Assembly: GCA_003693505.1 (NCBI GenBank)
Contig: QUZD01000031.1
Coordinates: 43,121 to 107,120 of the forward strand
DNA: 64,000 bases
Reading direction: 5' to 3'
DNA from: Pseudonectria foliicola
Lineage: Eukaryota; Ascomycota; Sordariomycetes; Hypocreales; Nectriaceae
Under the pieces are notes generated by a model. It did not search any database. It was given only the letters and a program-made list of their open reading frames with translations, and was not told the DNA's origin. Below are positions 54,933 to 64,000 of this stretch, one piece after another (within the stretch, counting starts at the first letter, position 1; each line of letters starts with the position of its first letter). Position numbers and translations under genes: made by a program.

Positions 54933-57900
54933 ATGGGCAGCTTGACCTCTCTCCTCGTGGCTTACCTCCTCGGCGGCGTCACCTTTATCCCCCTCGTCAT
55001 CATCGCCGTCTACTGGTCCTCGCCTCTCCGAACCGACCTCCCATGCCGCGACTTCGATGACGGCGCCATCGTCCAGCCGGGCGACGACACCTCGATCCGC
55101 GATGCCGCCAACAAGACGTCCAAGGAGGAGGGCAAGGCCAGGCCCGCCTCCGACCTCGAGAACGTGGCCGCCGGCTACTTTGCCGTCTGTCGAGAGTACA
55201 CGCCCATGGGCATCAACGCCAAGCCCATTGAGCGATCCACCCCCGTCGGGTCAACCACCGTCGCCTCTCCTAGCCCCAGCGTCTACCAGGCCATGTACCG
55301 GAGCATCTTTGAGCGGAAACCCGCCCCGGGGCCCCTCGACAATGGCAAATCCGCGAGCCAAAGGCCAAAGAGGGCTGGCAATGTCTTCTACGTGGTCTTA
55401 AGGTTGGCCCACTCCTAACCCTGTCGCTCTCCTCCTGCCATCCCTTCTCCTCCTAGCTGACCAGGACCAACCACTCCACAGGCACGGCCACCTCATGCTT
55501 TTCGACGACGAAGAGCAGGTCGAAGTTCGACACGTCATATCGCTCGCCAACCACGAGATCAGCATCTACTCGGGTGGCGGCACCCCTCCAGAGGGCGAGC
55601 TCTACATCAAGCGAACCGCCCTCTGTCTGACCCGCAAGGGAGGTGCCGACCTCGGCCCCGACGGCGCGACCCCCAAACCTTTCTACCTATTCACCGAGAA
55701 CTGCTCCGCCAAGGAGGACTTTTACTTTGCCCTCCTGCGCAGTCAAGAGCAAACCTTTGACGCCGACATACCCCGACCTTTACAGTTTGAGGTCAAGAAC
55801 ATTATTTCTCTGGTCCAGAGGCTCCACGCCACCGAAGACAACATTCACTCACGATGGCTGAATGCTTTGCTGGGCAGAATCTTCCTGGCCGTGTACAAGA
55901 CGAGCGACCTCGAGAGCTTCATCCGTGAGAAGATTACCAAGAAGATCTCTCGCGTCAAGCGCCCGGCTTTCCTTACCAACATTGCCATCCGGGGCATCGA
56001 TACGGGCGAGGCGGCGCCCTTCTTCACAAACCTAAAACTGCGGGACCTGACTGTCGAGGGCGAGTGTGTTGTCGAGGCTGATGTCAAGTACTCTGGCAAC
56101 GCCCGCATCGAGGTCGCGGCGACGGCCAAGATTGACCTTGGACCCCGATTCAAGGCCCGTGAAGTCAACATGGTTCTTGCTGTCGTCCTTCGGCGGGCCG
56201 AGGGCCACATGCTTTTCAAGGTCAAGCCTCCGCCGAGCAACCGTGTGTGGTTCACGTTCCAGTCCATGCCCAAGATGGAGATGACAATTGAGCCCATTGT
56301 GAGCATGAGACAGATTACGTATACCGTCATTCTCCGCCAGATTGAGAACCGCATCAAAGAGGTGATTGCCGAGACGGTCGTGTTCCCCTCGTGGGACGAC
56401 ATGCCCTTTTTCAAGACCGAACACAAGCAATGGCGCGGTGGCATCTTCCAGGGTGACAACGCGACCGTGCCATCAGAGGACGACGAGACCGAGGTGGCTG
56501 CGGAGACGGGAGATGTCCCCGCCGTCGAGCGACTCGAGGATGGCCCAGAAGCGACAGCTACTGAGGACGTCCGCCCGATAGAAAAGAGTCCCACCATTCC
56601 CGCCACGGAACCATCACAGCAGCCGCCCACCGGCCTCTTTGGATTGAAGCTGGGCCGAGCCCCCACCGCTTCGGCCGTGGCCTCTGGCTCCTCCACCAGT
56701 GTCGACTCCAAGGGACTGCATCCCAACCCAGCCCTCTCGCCCAAGCTGACCAAGACGGCCACGGAGCCGGTTGTCGGGACCGATGCTGCCCATGCCGACA
56801 TCTTCAAGCCGTCTTCGCCGTCGGACCATGCGACCGACTACATGGCCGCCCTCCACTCTCGCAGCCAGGACTCCCCGTCACGAACAGCCCCTGCACCGGC
56901 TTCACCAGGCAAACCCGCCCTCAACAAGAAATCCTCTGCCCGCTTCTCGTCCTCGTCCAAGGAAGTCCAGGAAGATGCAGAGCCAGAGGACAAGAGCAAG
57001 AGCCCAGCAGCTGAGCGTCGCAATACCGCCTCATCGGCAGACTCGGTGCCAGAGGTGCTGCTGGACGACAAGCCACCGCCGTCGCCCACGCCGACGATGA
57101 AGGAATCCATCATGAGCCAGACAGGCTCTCTCGGGCGGAGCTTCTTCATGCGCCGCGAAAACTCCGACATATCCACATCTGAAGCCTCAGTCCATAGCGA
57201 CTCATCGCAGAAACGAAACAACACGCTCGCCGCCGTGACAAGCGTCGCCGCCCAGGCGAGACAGTGGGGCTGGAACGCCCTCCAGCGCCAGAAGGAAGCT
57301 CGTCGACAGTCGGAGCAGGCCAGCCACGTCGACCTGAGCCAGCCCATGGGACGCGGCCAGCCGCTACCACCCCCGGGCACGCCGCTGCCGATGCCGTCCA
57401 ACGGGACGACCAAGATCGCCCCCGTTGCCATCCCGGCGGCGGCCAAGCGAAGCCCTCCCCACACGCCGCAGCTGCAGTCGTCCTCGGCCGAGTCGGCGCA
57501 GCAGCAAGCCCCATCACAACCACAACCACAACCACAACCACAACCACAACCACAACCACAACCACAGCCGCAATCCCAGCCCGAGTCCCGGCCCCTACCG
57601 ACCCCCCCGCACATGCAACGGAGGCGGCGTGGCGCCAGCCGCGCCATGCCTCCCGACGACGACGGGCGGGAGCAAAGCGTGCTCGTCGTGGCCGCGCCCG
57701 ACGACTCGTCCCAGCCCAACACGCCGCTGACCGAGGACGCGCCCGAGTTGATGCCAGACCCGTGGTCCGACGCGGCCCTCGACGGGCGCGCGACCGAGGA
57801 ACCCAAGCCTCTGCAGGCCGCATCGAGAGCGACGCCGTCGTCGCCATCCCTCGGAAAGGGCCAGGCGCCCTCGGAGAGCCCCCTCGTGGCCGTACCGGCC

Positions 57901-58026
57901 GCCTCGGCCGTCCCCGTTGAGGACGAGGACGACTACTCGGGATGGCTGGAGAATGACCCGTTGGAGGACATGGACATTGGCCCCGCAATGCCTGCCCCTA
58001 CCCATATTTCACAAGATGTCAAGTAA
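54933..58026 (+). CDS. NVJ2: Nvj2/TEX2-like SMP-domain lipid-transfer protein
   Basis: ER-anchored lipid-transfer protein of membrane contact sites; yeast Nvj2 sits at the nucleus-vacuole junction and moves ceramide to the Golgi under stress. Two exons (54933-55402, 55482-58026; intron 79 nt) encode 1,004 aa. An N-terminal membrane segment (LLVAYLLGGVTFIPLVIIAV, residues about 7-27) is followed by a PH-like region (about 145-260, with VFYVVLR joined to HGHLMLFDDE across the intron). The SMP lipid-binding domain occupies about residues 265-465 (WLNALLGRIFLAVYKT, LRDLTVEGECVVEADVKYSG, MKM-type sheet strands such as FTFQSMPKMEMTIEPI). The C-terminal 540 residues are disordered, Pro/Ser-rich and contain a Gln-Pro run. 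The order TM-PH-SMP matches the family. The stop lies 140 bp from the convergent REV3 stop. Confidence 0.94.
57516..57567 (+). repeat. CAACCA hexamer repeat encoding Gln-Pro run
   Basis: About nine tandem hexamers read in frame as alternating Gln and Pro inside the disordered tail of NVJ2. Confidence 0.9.
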
Positions 58027-58166
58027 AGGACCATGTTGAGCGCGTTGGGGTGTTAATTTGGAGTTTGAACTAAGTAGCATAGCAAGCAATAAATGAGTTA
58101 AGGTCCCTCGTCAATGCGTGATTTTGAGCAATGAGACTTCATTTTGCAATCATTATGGGAAAGGAA

Positions 58167-61100
58167 TTACCACTCTAGCGATAGGTTATCAAACTCCTTG
58201 CTAAGTGCCCTCAGAAGAGGGTGACTCGCCTCCACCTCACACCTCATCTTTGTTACCTGTCTCATTCGTGTCCAAAACACGGGACAGTCCTTGCTCTCGC
58301 ATAGAACTTCCTCAAGAGGCCCCATACCAGAGCAATTGCGGCAAAGCGCAAGCAGCTCCTCCACTCTGCGTTCCTGCGTTGAGATCCTCCTCTGTAGTGC
58401 AAGCATTGATGCGGGGACGTTTGATCTACAAGACGGACATAAGGGGACGCCGTCTTGAGTAAACTTTGCGCTGCAGATATTGCAGCGCGTCGATCTCATA
58501 TATGACTCGAGTGTTGTTTTTCGGGAGCCTAGAGCAGTGCCATGATGGACACGCTGCACTTTGGGCATCTCGTCGTACCACTGGCGGACACTGGCGCCGA
58601 CGAGATTGAAGATGCGCTCGAGTGGCGGGATCAAGTTTTTGGTTATATAATATTCCGCGTCTAGTTGCCAATGGTGGTTCTGGAGTAGCTCTTCAGGGGC
58701 AACACATCGATCAATGAGGCGTGCGCCAGGGGCTCCCGTGATAACCACGTAAGGAACGCGCTCTCCGTATTGCGGCTCGGCACGAGCATCTTCCAGCATC
58801 CGCCTTGCACTGATGAGTGCTCCAGCCGGTGGCGGGCCCTTGTCGGAATAGGTCCCTAGACGTACTTCCTTTGCGAAACAAAAGTCCTGGACAGAGACAT
58901 TATTGCGCATCACCTTGTCGCACTGTTGCTGAAAGTACGCCTTGATTTGGCTCAAGTCTGCTGTTTCGAATAAGAGCCGGAGTGCCTTCTCTTCAATCAT
59001 TTGCTCGGCTGGCGTGCCGTCTCGACGAACTGTTTCGATACCCTTTGCATCAAACTCAGGCTTGGCTTGATCTCGACTCTCGTATTTGTAGCCGACGTAT
59101 CGTTTCTTGGCAAGGAGAACACAAGGATGATAGACCTTTTCGAACTTAAGTTTGATTGGACGAGGATTCATGTCCGTGATGGCTTTGGCAATCTCGTTCC
59201 CGATGTCAAAAGCCTGATCCTTCGTTCGCCCTTTAAGGTGTACGAACAAGCTATCCGTATCACCATAGACGACCTCAGCACCCCATCGCTCGACCGAGTG
59301 GATGTATGCAATTGCCCTTTCTAGGGTTTCCCGCCCAGTCTGCACGATGCTGTCTGCAATTTCCGAACAGGGCATGCGCCCCGAAAATGATGCTGACGTA
59401 TATCCGTAAGTAACGTTTGCTAGCAGCTTGAGGGCAAGTTGCCGATTATTTAGCAGTCGTTGAAGCGCTTTATCGTCCTTTTCTTGTTTCATCCCGCTTT
59501 TGACCATGACTCTCGTCTCCAGTATTTCTGTGAGCATTTTGGCCAGAAGAGACTTGCGAATATTTGCTGTTGCATACATCATTCCGTTGGGTGCTATGTT
59601 AATGTGATCCTTCACTAATCCAAGAAGACCTTGCTGTCTCTTGTACTCTGTAAAGCCCATCTTGTTCATGCCTCTCCAGCTGGTAACTCTACCCAAAAAG
59701 GTAGAATAACAATAGTTGTGTGCAATCATAACACTAGGATAGAGGCTCTGAAAATCGAGGACCAACAAGGGGCTTTCGTAGAAAGCACTCTGCGGCTCCA
59801 TGACCAGAGGGAGACATTCGAGAGCGTTTTGGCCGCCAACTTGCTTCCGGCTGGGGGAGACAAGGATCAGATTCTCAGGTTTAGCGATTCTAAACATGAT
59901 TGACTCGACTTTGAATTGAGATCCTCGGGAGAAAACTGAGAAGAAGTCAACACCAAGCAGCCTAGCCTGTTCACTAGTTCTGGCTATGAGCTCATTGGCC
60001 TCGAGAATCTCAAGATCAAGTCGGGCGCGATTTTGGTAGTACCGTAGCAGTTGACTTAGTTCCCGGGGTTTGCCCCCTGTGTACCATTCTGTCAGGGTCT
60101 TCCAGGAGTAGTGGGGGATGCGGCGGTGGAGCAAATGCCACACGACATTTTCCATGGTATACTGGAGCAGATTTAGCTCTCCTCGCATTGCTCGCCAGAT
60201 GTTTATCATGTGCCTGCCAGTTACTCGGATCGTAGAGGTCGTGTTGAAGCCCCATCGGTCATTGTCCTTGCCAAATCTTCCATGCGATTCTGTCTTCATC
60301 CTGGAAAATTCATCACAGAGGTTGTAGTCGTACTTGAGCCTTGCTCTCTCGATCAGATATCCCCAGGAACTTCCGTGAACCTCGTATCCCGTCAAAATAT
60401 CAGGATCGTGGGTTCTTACAATCTCCACCATTCGAACGATGAGGTCTAGCTCGGACCACTCTTCAATGACCTCAGCTGTGGTCTGGCGCTGGAACTTTCG
60501 GAACATATCGTCATTATTAGAAAGAATCAAGATCCCCGATGAAATGGCATCGGGTTTGTTTTGGCTTCCTACCCTTGTCTCGTCTGAGGCTAGAGACCAG
60601 AAAATGCATTGCACCTCATCCTCTCCTGGATTGGGGACCAACTTGCCACGCGTATTGACATGTACCTCTAGGCTCATTGTACTCATATATTGAGCCTCGT
60701 GTTGAACGCTGGTCGACTTCTTCATTTGACTGTACTTGAAGCCATGCTTGTTTTTGGGCGTCGGACCCTCAATCTGAGACTGGTGTTTTCTGGGAGAGGA
60801 CCGGACACATTTGAGACCTTTCTCATTTGCCGGTATTTCCCTTTCAATATGCCATGCTTGTACCTCGCCGTACGTGGGTGGTGGGTTTGCAAACTCCCAA
60901 CTTCTCCAGGTGCATTTGTTTCTTTGATGGTCATAGTGACGACTCATTTCGATCTTGCTCGGAGCACAAACCTGTCGTGAAACATGAACCGACGATGACG
61001 TGCCCGTTTTATCGAAATCAGGAAGAAATGGAACAGTGTTCCCATTGAGGCGGAACTCACGTCCAGCGTATTCCCTGGTGTGGCCCGGTACATCGGCCTC

Positions 61101-63275
61101 ACGGGAGTAAAATGCGCCCTGGTAAATTACATCTGGAAGGTTGTTGGCGCAGAAAGAAGCAGATACAGTGCTGGCGAGAGGCGGAAGATATGAGAAGATA
61201 AGGGTTGTAGTATGCGAGGACACACTTGCGACCTTCTGGAGTTGGAGCAAACAGACACCGTCTTCGGAGGGGCCCATCGATGACATGAAATGGGCCGAAT
61301 ACACAGGAGCGGCAGCGCTCATAACCGTAGCGGTGAATGGAAGGGATGCTTGCTTTTTGTTCAACTCGCCACTCTGCTGAGACGATGTTTTTCGACTCTT
61401 TTGACTGAGTCGAAGCTTCGTATTTGGGTCATTGAAATCTTTCACAATTGCGAAGTTCAGCTTCTGGCTGTCGCTCCCTCGGCCGCCAAACTTGTTCCCG
61501 CCGCTTGTTAAGAAAGAGAACTCCTCTGATGCCACTTGCTTCTCCTCCAGGTTCACTGTATGAGGTACGCGCATAGCTGATGACTGATGAGCCAAATCAG
61601 CTTTATCGATGATTGGCGACAGTTCTGTTCTCTTGAGTCGTTTGGCAGAGTTATGCGGTAAAAGTAGTTCGTTACTTGGTCGTTTTTGAGACAGCGAAAT
61701 GGACAATTTGGATGACTGCAAGTACTCCAATGATCTGCCTATTAAGCCCTCATCTTTTGCGTAATCAAGGAGAACTGATCCGATTGGCATCCGGGGAAGT
61801 TTTCCAGTTTTCAAACCACTTTGGCAGACTCCGAGAAAGGGAACAACGGGCGATGGCCGAGATGTTGCAGCTGTAAGCATTGTGTCGCCACTTTCGGGCG
61901 AGTGTTTTGTAGGATCAACAGCTTCACCTAGGATATTTTGAGGGGCTTCACGTAGTGTCTCTTCGTCTGAGTCGGCAGGGAAAATGTCGTCATGGTGTTC
62001 TCTCATCTGGGCAGCTTTTATCTCATCCACTTCGATACTGCTCTTCGGATCGCACGTTTCATGATATGCGCTGGATGGAAGCCCAAGGGCCACCATCAAG
62101 GTTGATGGAAACAAATCCTCCACAGACTGAAGCGCAGTCTTGACAAGCTGCTCATATGGGCGTTTCTCCACATACGTCTCAAAGCTTAGCTCACGAGCAC
62201 CCGATTGACGTTCCTCCTTGATAAGGTTCTCGATCTGCTCCCTGTATTCATCCTCGTGAATCCATTGCTGAGCTTGAGAGTTGCGAGCATCGGCGGACAT
62301 GGAGACAAGGTCTTCGGGAAGTAATGTGGTGTCTTTGCTTTGACCAGCTCGCAGCATCTGTCGTTTCCGCCTTTTCGTCTCATCTGCCCATATACCTGCC
62401 ATGCTGTGGACTAGCTTCACATCACCGGGAATCGGATTGTCTCGCTCGATGAAGTCGTGATGTAATGGTCGTTCCTTTACTTGTTGTCGGTTGAGTATAT
62501 CCTGCACACATATGTCCACCTCTATAGAGCAATGACTGACTCGCGGAAGGGCCAGATTGTCTGTTATGCGCTCCGAGGGAATAGAACGACTATGCCATGA
62601 ATGCGGTGAGCTCGAATTTTGGACATATTCAGGGACCGGGGCCCGAAAATGTACGTTGGAGCTATCGAGGTTGTCGCAGCCGTACAGATTGAAATCGACC
62701 ATGAATTGGAGAAGATACTGAAGGTGCACCTCGTATGGCTGAAATTTATGGTTCATGATGGCACCTTGTTGGAGAAGATCTGCCAGCCTTGACATCACAA
62801 TTGGATTGAACATGTAGATCTTCAGGAAGAAGCGATAGCCCACATGGAAGCCATAGAAAGGAACCCCCTTGACCAGAGTGATTCTAGCCACAAACTGAGC
62901 ATTTTCTTTGTATTGGTCACGACGATAGCTCACTGCTAAAGCGTGGTCAATCGAGAGGTGAAGACGATAGATGTATGCACCAACTAGAGCAGTTAGATCA
63001 GCTACCGGCGCAACTAGGGTATAACGCGTTATCAACCAACCTTCATCTGGAGCTATACTCCCGTCGTACTCAACGTACAGATATGGGAATGCCCCATGAA
63101 TGTGCGCGCATACTTTTTGACCTGTCTCGGTTGACCCAAAGACCCGGATTATGGGAACCTTTGGCCCTTTGATCAGTTCTGCTTGTTCGACATCATTGCG
63201 CAGTTGTGGGTCATATCGCGTAGGGGTAGCTTGATAATGATCAATGCAATTGAGCCTTAGTCGGAACAAATCCAT
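58167..63275 (-). CDS. REV3: DNA polymerase zeta catalytic subunit Rev3
   Basis: B-family polymerase that extends past DNA lesions; with Rev7 it carries out most damage-induced mutagenesis in fungi. Two exons (63041-63275, 58167-62983; intron 57 nt) give 1,683 aa. The start was set at MDLFRLRLNCIDHYQATPT, the typical N-terminus; an open frame of 49 codons upstream looks like leader. Splicing restores IAPDEVGAYIYRLHLSIDHA. Seen further on are motif A LDFQSLYPSVMIAHNYCYS (about 1158), IAPNGMMYATANIRKSLLAK, motif B region LKLLANVTYGYTSASFSGRM, motif C YGDTDSLFVHL (about 1320), and two C-terminal Cys modules, CNICSAKF...CPSC (about 1580) and CRNC...CESKDC (about 1631), the second being the iron-sulfur site for accessory subunits. 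All catalytic acids are present. Confidence 0.97.
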   Translation of the reverse strand: MDLFRLRLNCIDHYQATPTRYDPQLRNDVEQAELIKGPKVPIIRVFGSTETGQKVCAHIHGAFPYLYVEYDGSIAPDEGWLITRYTLVAPVADLTALVGAYIYRLHLSIDHALAVSYRRDQYKENAQFVARITLVKGVPFYGFHVGYRFFLKIYMFNPIVMSRLADLLQQGAIMNHKFQPYEVHLQYLLQFMVDFNLYGCDNLDSSNVHFRAPVPEYVQNSSSPHSWHSRSIPSERITDNLALPRVSHCSIEVDICVQDILNRQQVKERPLHHDFIERDNPIPGDVKLVHSMAGIWADETKRRKRQMLRAGQSKDTTLLPEDLVSMSADARNSQAQQWIHEDEYREQIENLIKEERQSGARELSFETYVEKRPYEQLVKTALQSVEDLFPSTLMVALGLPSSAYHETCDPKSSIEVDEIKAAQMREHHDDIFPADSDEETLREAPQNILGEAVDPTKHSPESGDTMLTAATSRPSPVVPFLGVCQSGLKTGKLPRMPIGSVLLDYAKDEGLIGRSLEYLQSSKLSISLSQKRPSNELLLPHNSAKRLKRTELSPIIDKADLAHQSSAMRVPHTVNLEEKQVASEEFSFLTSGGNKFGGRGSDSQKLNFAIVKDFNDPNTKLRLSQKSRKTSSQQSGELNKKQASLPFTATVMSAAAPVYSAHFMSSMGPSEDGVCLLQLQKVASVSSHTTTLIFSYLPPLASTVSASFCANNLPDVIYQGAFYSREADVPGHTREYAGREFRLNGNTVPFLPDFDKTGTSSSVHVSRQVCAPSKIEMSRHYDHQRNKCTWRSWEFANPPPTYGEVQAWHIEREIPANEKGLKCVRSSPRKHQSQIEGPTPKNKHGFKYSQMKKSTSVQHEAQYMSTMSLEVHVNTRGKLVPNPGEDEVQCIFWSLASDETRVGSQNKPDAISSGILILSNNDDMFRKFQRQTTAEVIEEWSELDLIVRMVEIVRTHDPDILTGYEVHGSSWGYLIERARLKYDYNLCDEFSRMKTESHGRFGKDNDRWGFNTTSTIRVTGRHMINIWRAMRGELNLLQYTMENVVWHLLHRRIPHYSWKTLTEWYTGGKPRELSQLLRYYQNRARLDLEILEANELIARTSEQARLLGVDFFSVFSRGSQFKVESIMFRIAKPENLILVSPSRKQVGGQNALECLPLVMEPQSAFYESPLLVLDFQSLYPSVMIAHNYCYSTFLGRVTSWRGMNKMGFTEYKRQQGLLGLVKDHINIAPNGMMYATANIRKSLLAKMLTEILETRVMVKSGMKQEKDDKALQRLLNNRQLALKLLANVTYGYTSASFSGRMPCSEIADSIVQTGRETLERAIAYIHSVERWGAEVVYGDTDSLFVHLKGRTKDQAFDIGNEIAKAITDMNPRPIKLKFEKVYHPCVLLAKKRYVGYKYESRDQAKPEFDAKGIETVRRDGTPAEQMIEEKALRLLFETADLSQIKAYFQQQCDKVMRNNVSVQDFCFAKEVRLGTYSDKGPPPAGALISARRMLEDARAEPQYGERVPYVVITGAPGARLIDRCVAPEELLQNHHWQLDAEYYITKNLIPPLERIFNLVGASVRQWYDEMPKVQRVHHGTALGSRKTTLESYMRSTRCNICSAKFTQDGVPLCPSCRSNVPASMLALQRRISTQERRVEELLALCRNCSGMGPLEEVLCESKDCPVFWTRMRQVTKMRCEVEASHPLLRALSKEFDNLSLEW

Positions 63276-63671
63276 GTTCCTTTCAGACCCAAGATTTCGA
63301 AAGAAACGCGTCCATATAGTGCATAACGCTGCATTTGCCAAGCGGATGTCTGATTGTGAAAGAGTGCAAGTCTCATTCAAGAGTCGACTACCTAGACAGT
63401 GCTGGTTCCGTCGCGAAGTCACGTGGTAGTTAAGTGGCTCTTAGTCTGCCTACCAAAGGTACCTACATATGTATGTACCTACCTACCTGCTTTCTCAAAT
63501 AAGGTAAGGTGCAGTGCTCACCTACCTACGTACCTACCTACACCCAACTTGAGGCCCGAACATTCCTTTCAACTCTGCTCAAGGCAAGACGAAGCTCCTT
63601 CTGCCTTGCGCGTCCCGAACGAACTTTTCTGCGCGCGCTCTCCCTGCTTACTTCGACCTACTGCGCCCAGT
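63276..63671. promoter_or_regulatory. Shared divergent promoter, REV3 / SLU7
   Basis: 396 bp between two divergent start codons, so one short region drives both genes. It holds repeated CCTA and GTAC words at about 63465-63540. Confidence 0.6.
63465..63540. repeat. CCTA-rich imperfect repeat
   Basis: Short runs of ACCTACCTAC and GTATGTAC on both sides of an unrelated spacer, in the REV3/SLU7 promoter region. Confidence 0.75.
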
Positions 63672-64000
63672 ATGCCTCCACCGAAGAAGCCAGAGTCTGG
63701 TGCCGCCTCGAAAGAAGAAAACATTTACATCCCGGCCTTCATTAGCAAGCGGCCATTCTACGCCGGGGAAGAAGGCGACGACAATGATTACCTAAAACAT
63801 CAGCGCCGGGAGGAGAAGAACGAAAAGTCGCAGTGGTACGATCGTGGGCGAAAAGCAGGCCCTGCCGCGACAAAGTATCGGAAAGGCGCATGCGAGAACT
63901 GTGGCGCAATGACACACAAGGCCAAAGATTGCCTAAGCCGACCTAGAGCCAAGGGCGCCAAGTGGACCGGGAGGGATATCCAGGCCGATGAGGTTGTCCA
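63672..64000 (+). CDS. SLU7: Pre-mRNA-splicing factor Slu7 (5' part, cut by window edge)
   Basis: Second-step splicing factor needed for correct 3' splice-site choice; nuclear. Only the first 109 codons are inside the window, uninterrupted and still open at the edge. Seen: the Slu7 start NIYIPAFISKRPFYAGE (residues about 17-33), a Lys/Glu-rich linker with SQWYDRGRKAGP, and a CCHC zinc knuckle CENCGAMTHKAKDC (C74, C77, H82, C87) followed by LSRPRAKGAKWTG. The spacing C-x2-C-x4-H-x4-C is exact. The start codon is the first ATG after the leader. It is divergent to REV3 with 396 bp between the starts. Confidence 0.95.
   Translation, partial: MPPPKKPESGAASKEENIYIPAFISKRPFYAGEEGDDNDYLKHQRREEKNEKSQWYDRGRKAGPAATKYRKGACENCGAMTHKAKDCLSRPRAKGAKWTGRDIQADEVV

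Noticed and set aside
56838..57920. Long alternate and antisense frames (218 to 322 codons) inside NVJ2.
   Set aside because: They lie wholly within the disordered, GC-rich NVJ2 tail and consist of repeats such as poly-Thr, Gly-Cys or Val runs.
1..64000. CRISPR arrays, insertion sequences, intact transposons, viral genes or secondary-metabolite core enzymes.
   Set aside because: None was found; all tandem repeats seen are simple microsatellites without spacers, and no transposase, reverse transcriptase, polyketide synthase or NRPS motif appears.

Overview
The window is nuclear DNA of a filamentous ascomycete, most likely a sordariomycete and probably Hypocreales. Genes are interrupted by short GT...AG introns, mostly 57-152 nt. 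The protein set includes an ApsA/Num1 cortical anchor, a Q/P-rich metacaspase, an aquaglyceroporin of the NLA type and an ArsH, which is typical of Pezizomycotina. Intergenic DNA is rich in microsatellites and in words such as TACTGTA and TACAGATTA. Species cannot be fixed from sequence alone. Eighteen protein-coding genes (the last one cut by the right edge) and one tRNA gene are supported.

Layout. 1-8.5 kb is protein-gene-free DNA carrying one intron-containing tRNA-Leu(CAG). 8.5-12.5 kb holds a divergent glycerol pair: glycerol kinase (minus) and an aquaglyceroporin (plus). 14.4-22 kb carries RTG2/Ppx-GppA (plus), then ArsH, a metacaspase and a gluconokinase (all minus); the gluconokinase reading frame is broken by an in-frame TAG. 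22.6-31.6 kb carries an F-box protein, a PL26-type exo-rhamnogalacturonan lyase, an alpha-glucoside-type MFS sugar transporter and a secreted type-B carboxylesterase, with a dense cluster of CreA-type sites between lyase and transporter. 34.7-40.1 kb carries an unrecognised coiled-coil protein, ATG3 and the splicing factor CWC24. A 4.7-kb gene-free stretch full of microsatellites follows. 44.8-50.5 kb is the very large apsA/NUM1 gene; 52.0-53.7 kb an unrecognised coiled-coil protein; 54.9-58.0 kb an NVJ2/TEX2-like SMP lipid-transfer protein; 58.2-63.3 kb REV3 (DNA polymerase zeta); and 63.7 kb to the edge the start of SLU7.

How the genes work together. The clearest functional unit is glycerol uptake plus phosphorylation around 8.5-12.5 kb. 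The second, weaker unit is a possible pectin or rhamnogalacturonan oligosaccharide set at 24.3-31.6 kb (lyase, transporter, esterase) under likely carbon-catabolite repression. The rest is conserved housekeeping: autophagy, splicing, dynein anchoring, membrane-contact lipid transfer and translesion synthesis. No CRISPR array, insertion sequence or intact transposon was seen. I found no clearly undescribed system. The strongest oddities are the broken gluconokinase, the divergent glycerol pair, the CreA palindrome, a possible mitochondrial form of ArsH, and a dispersed intergenic word TACAGATTA.
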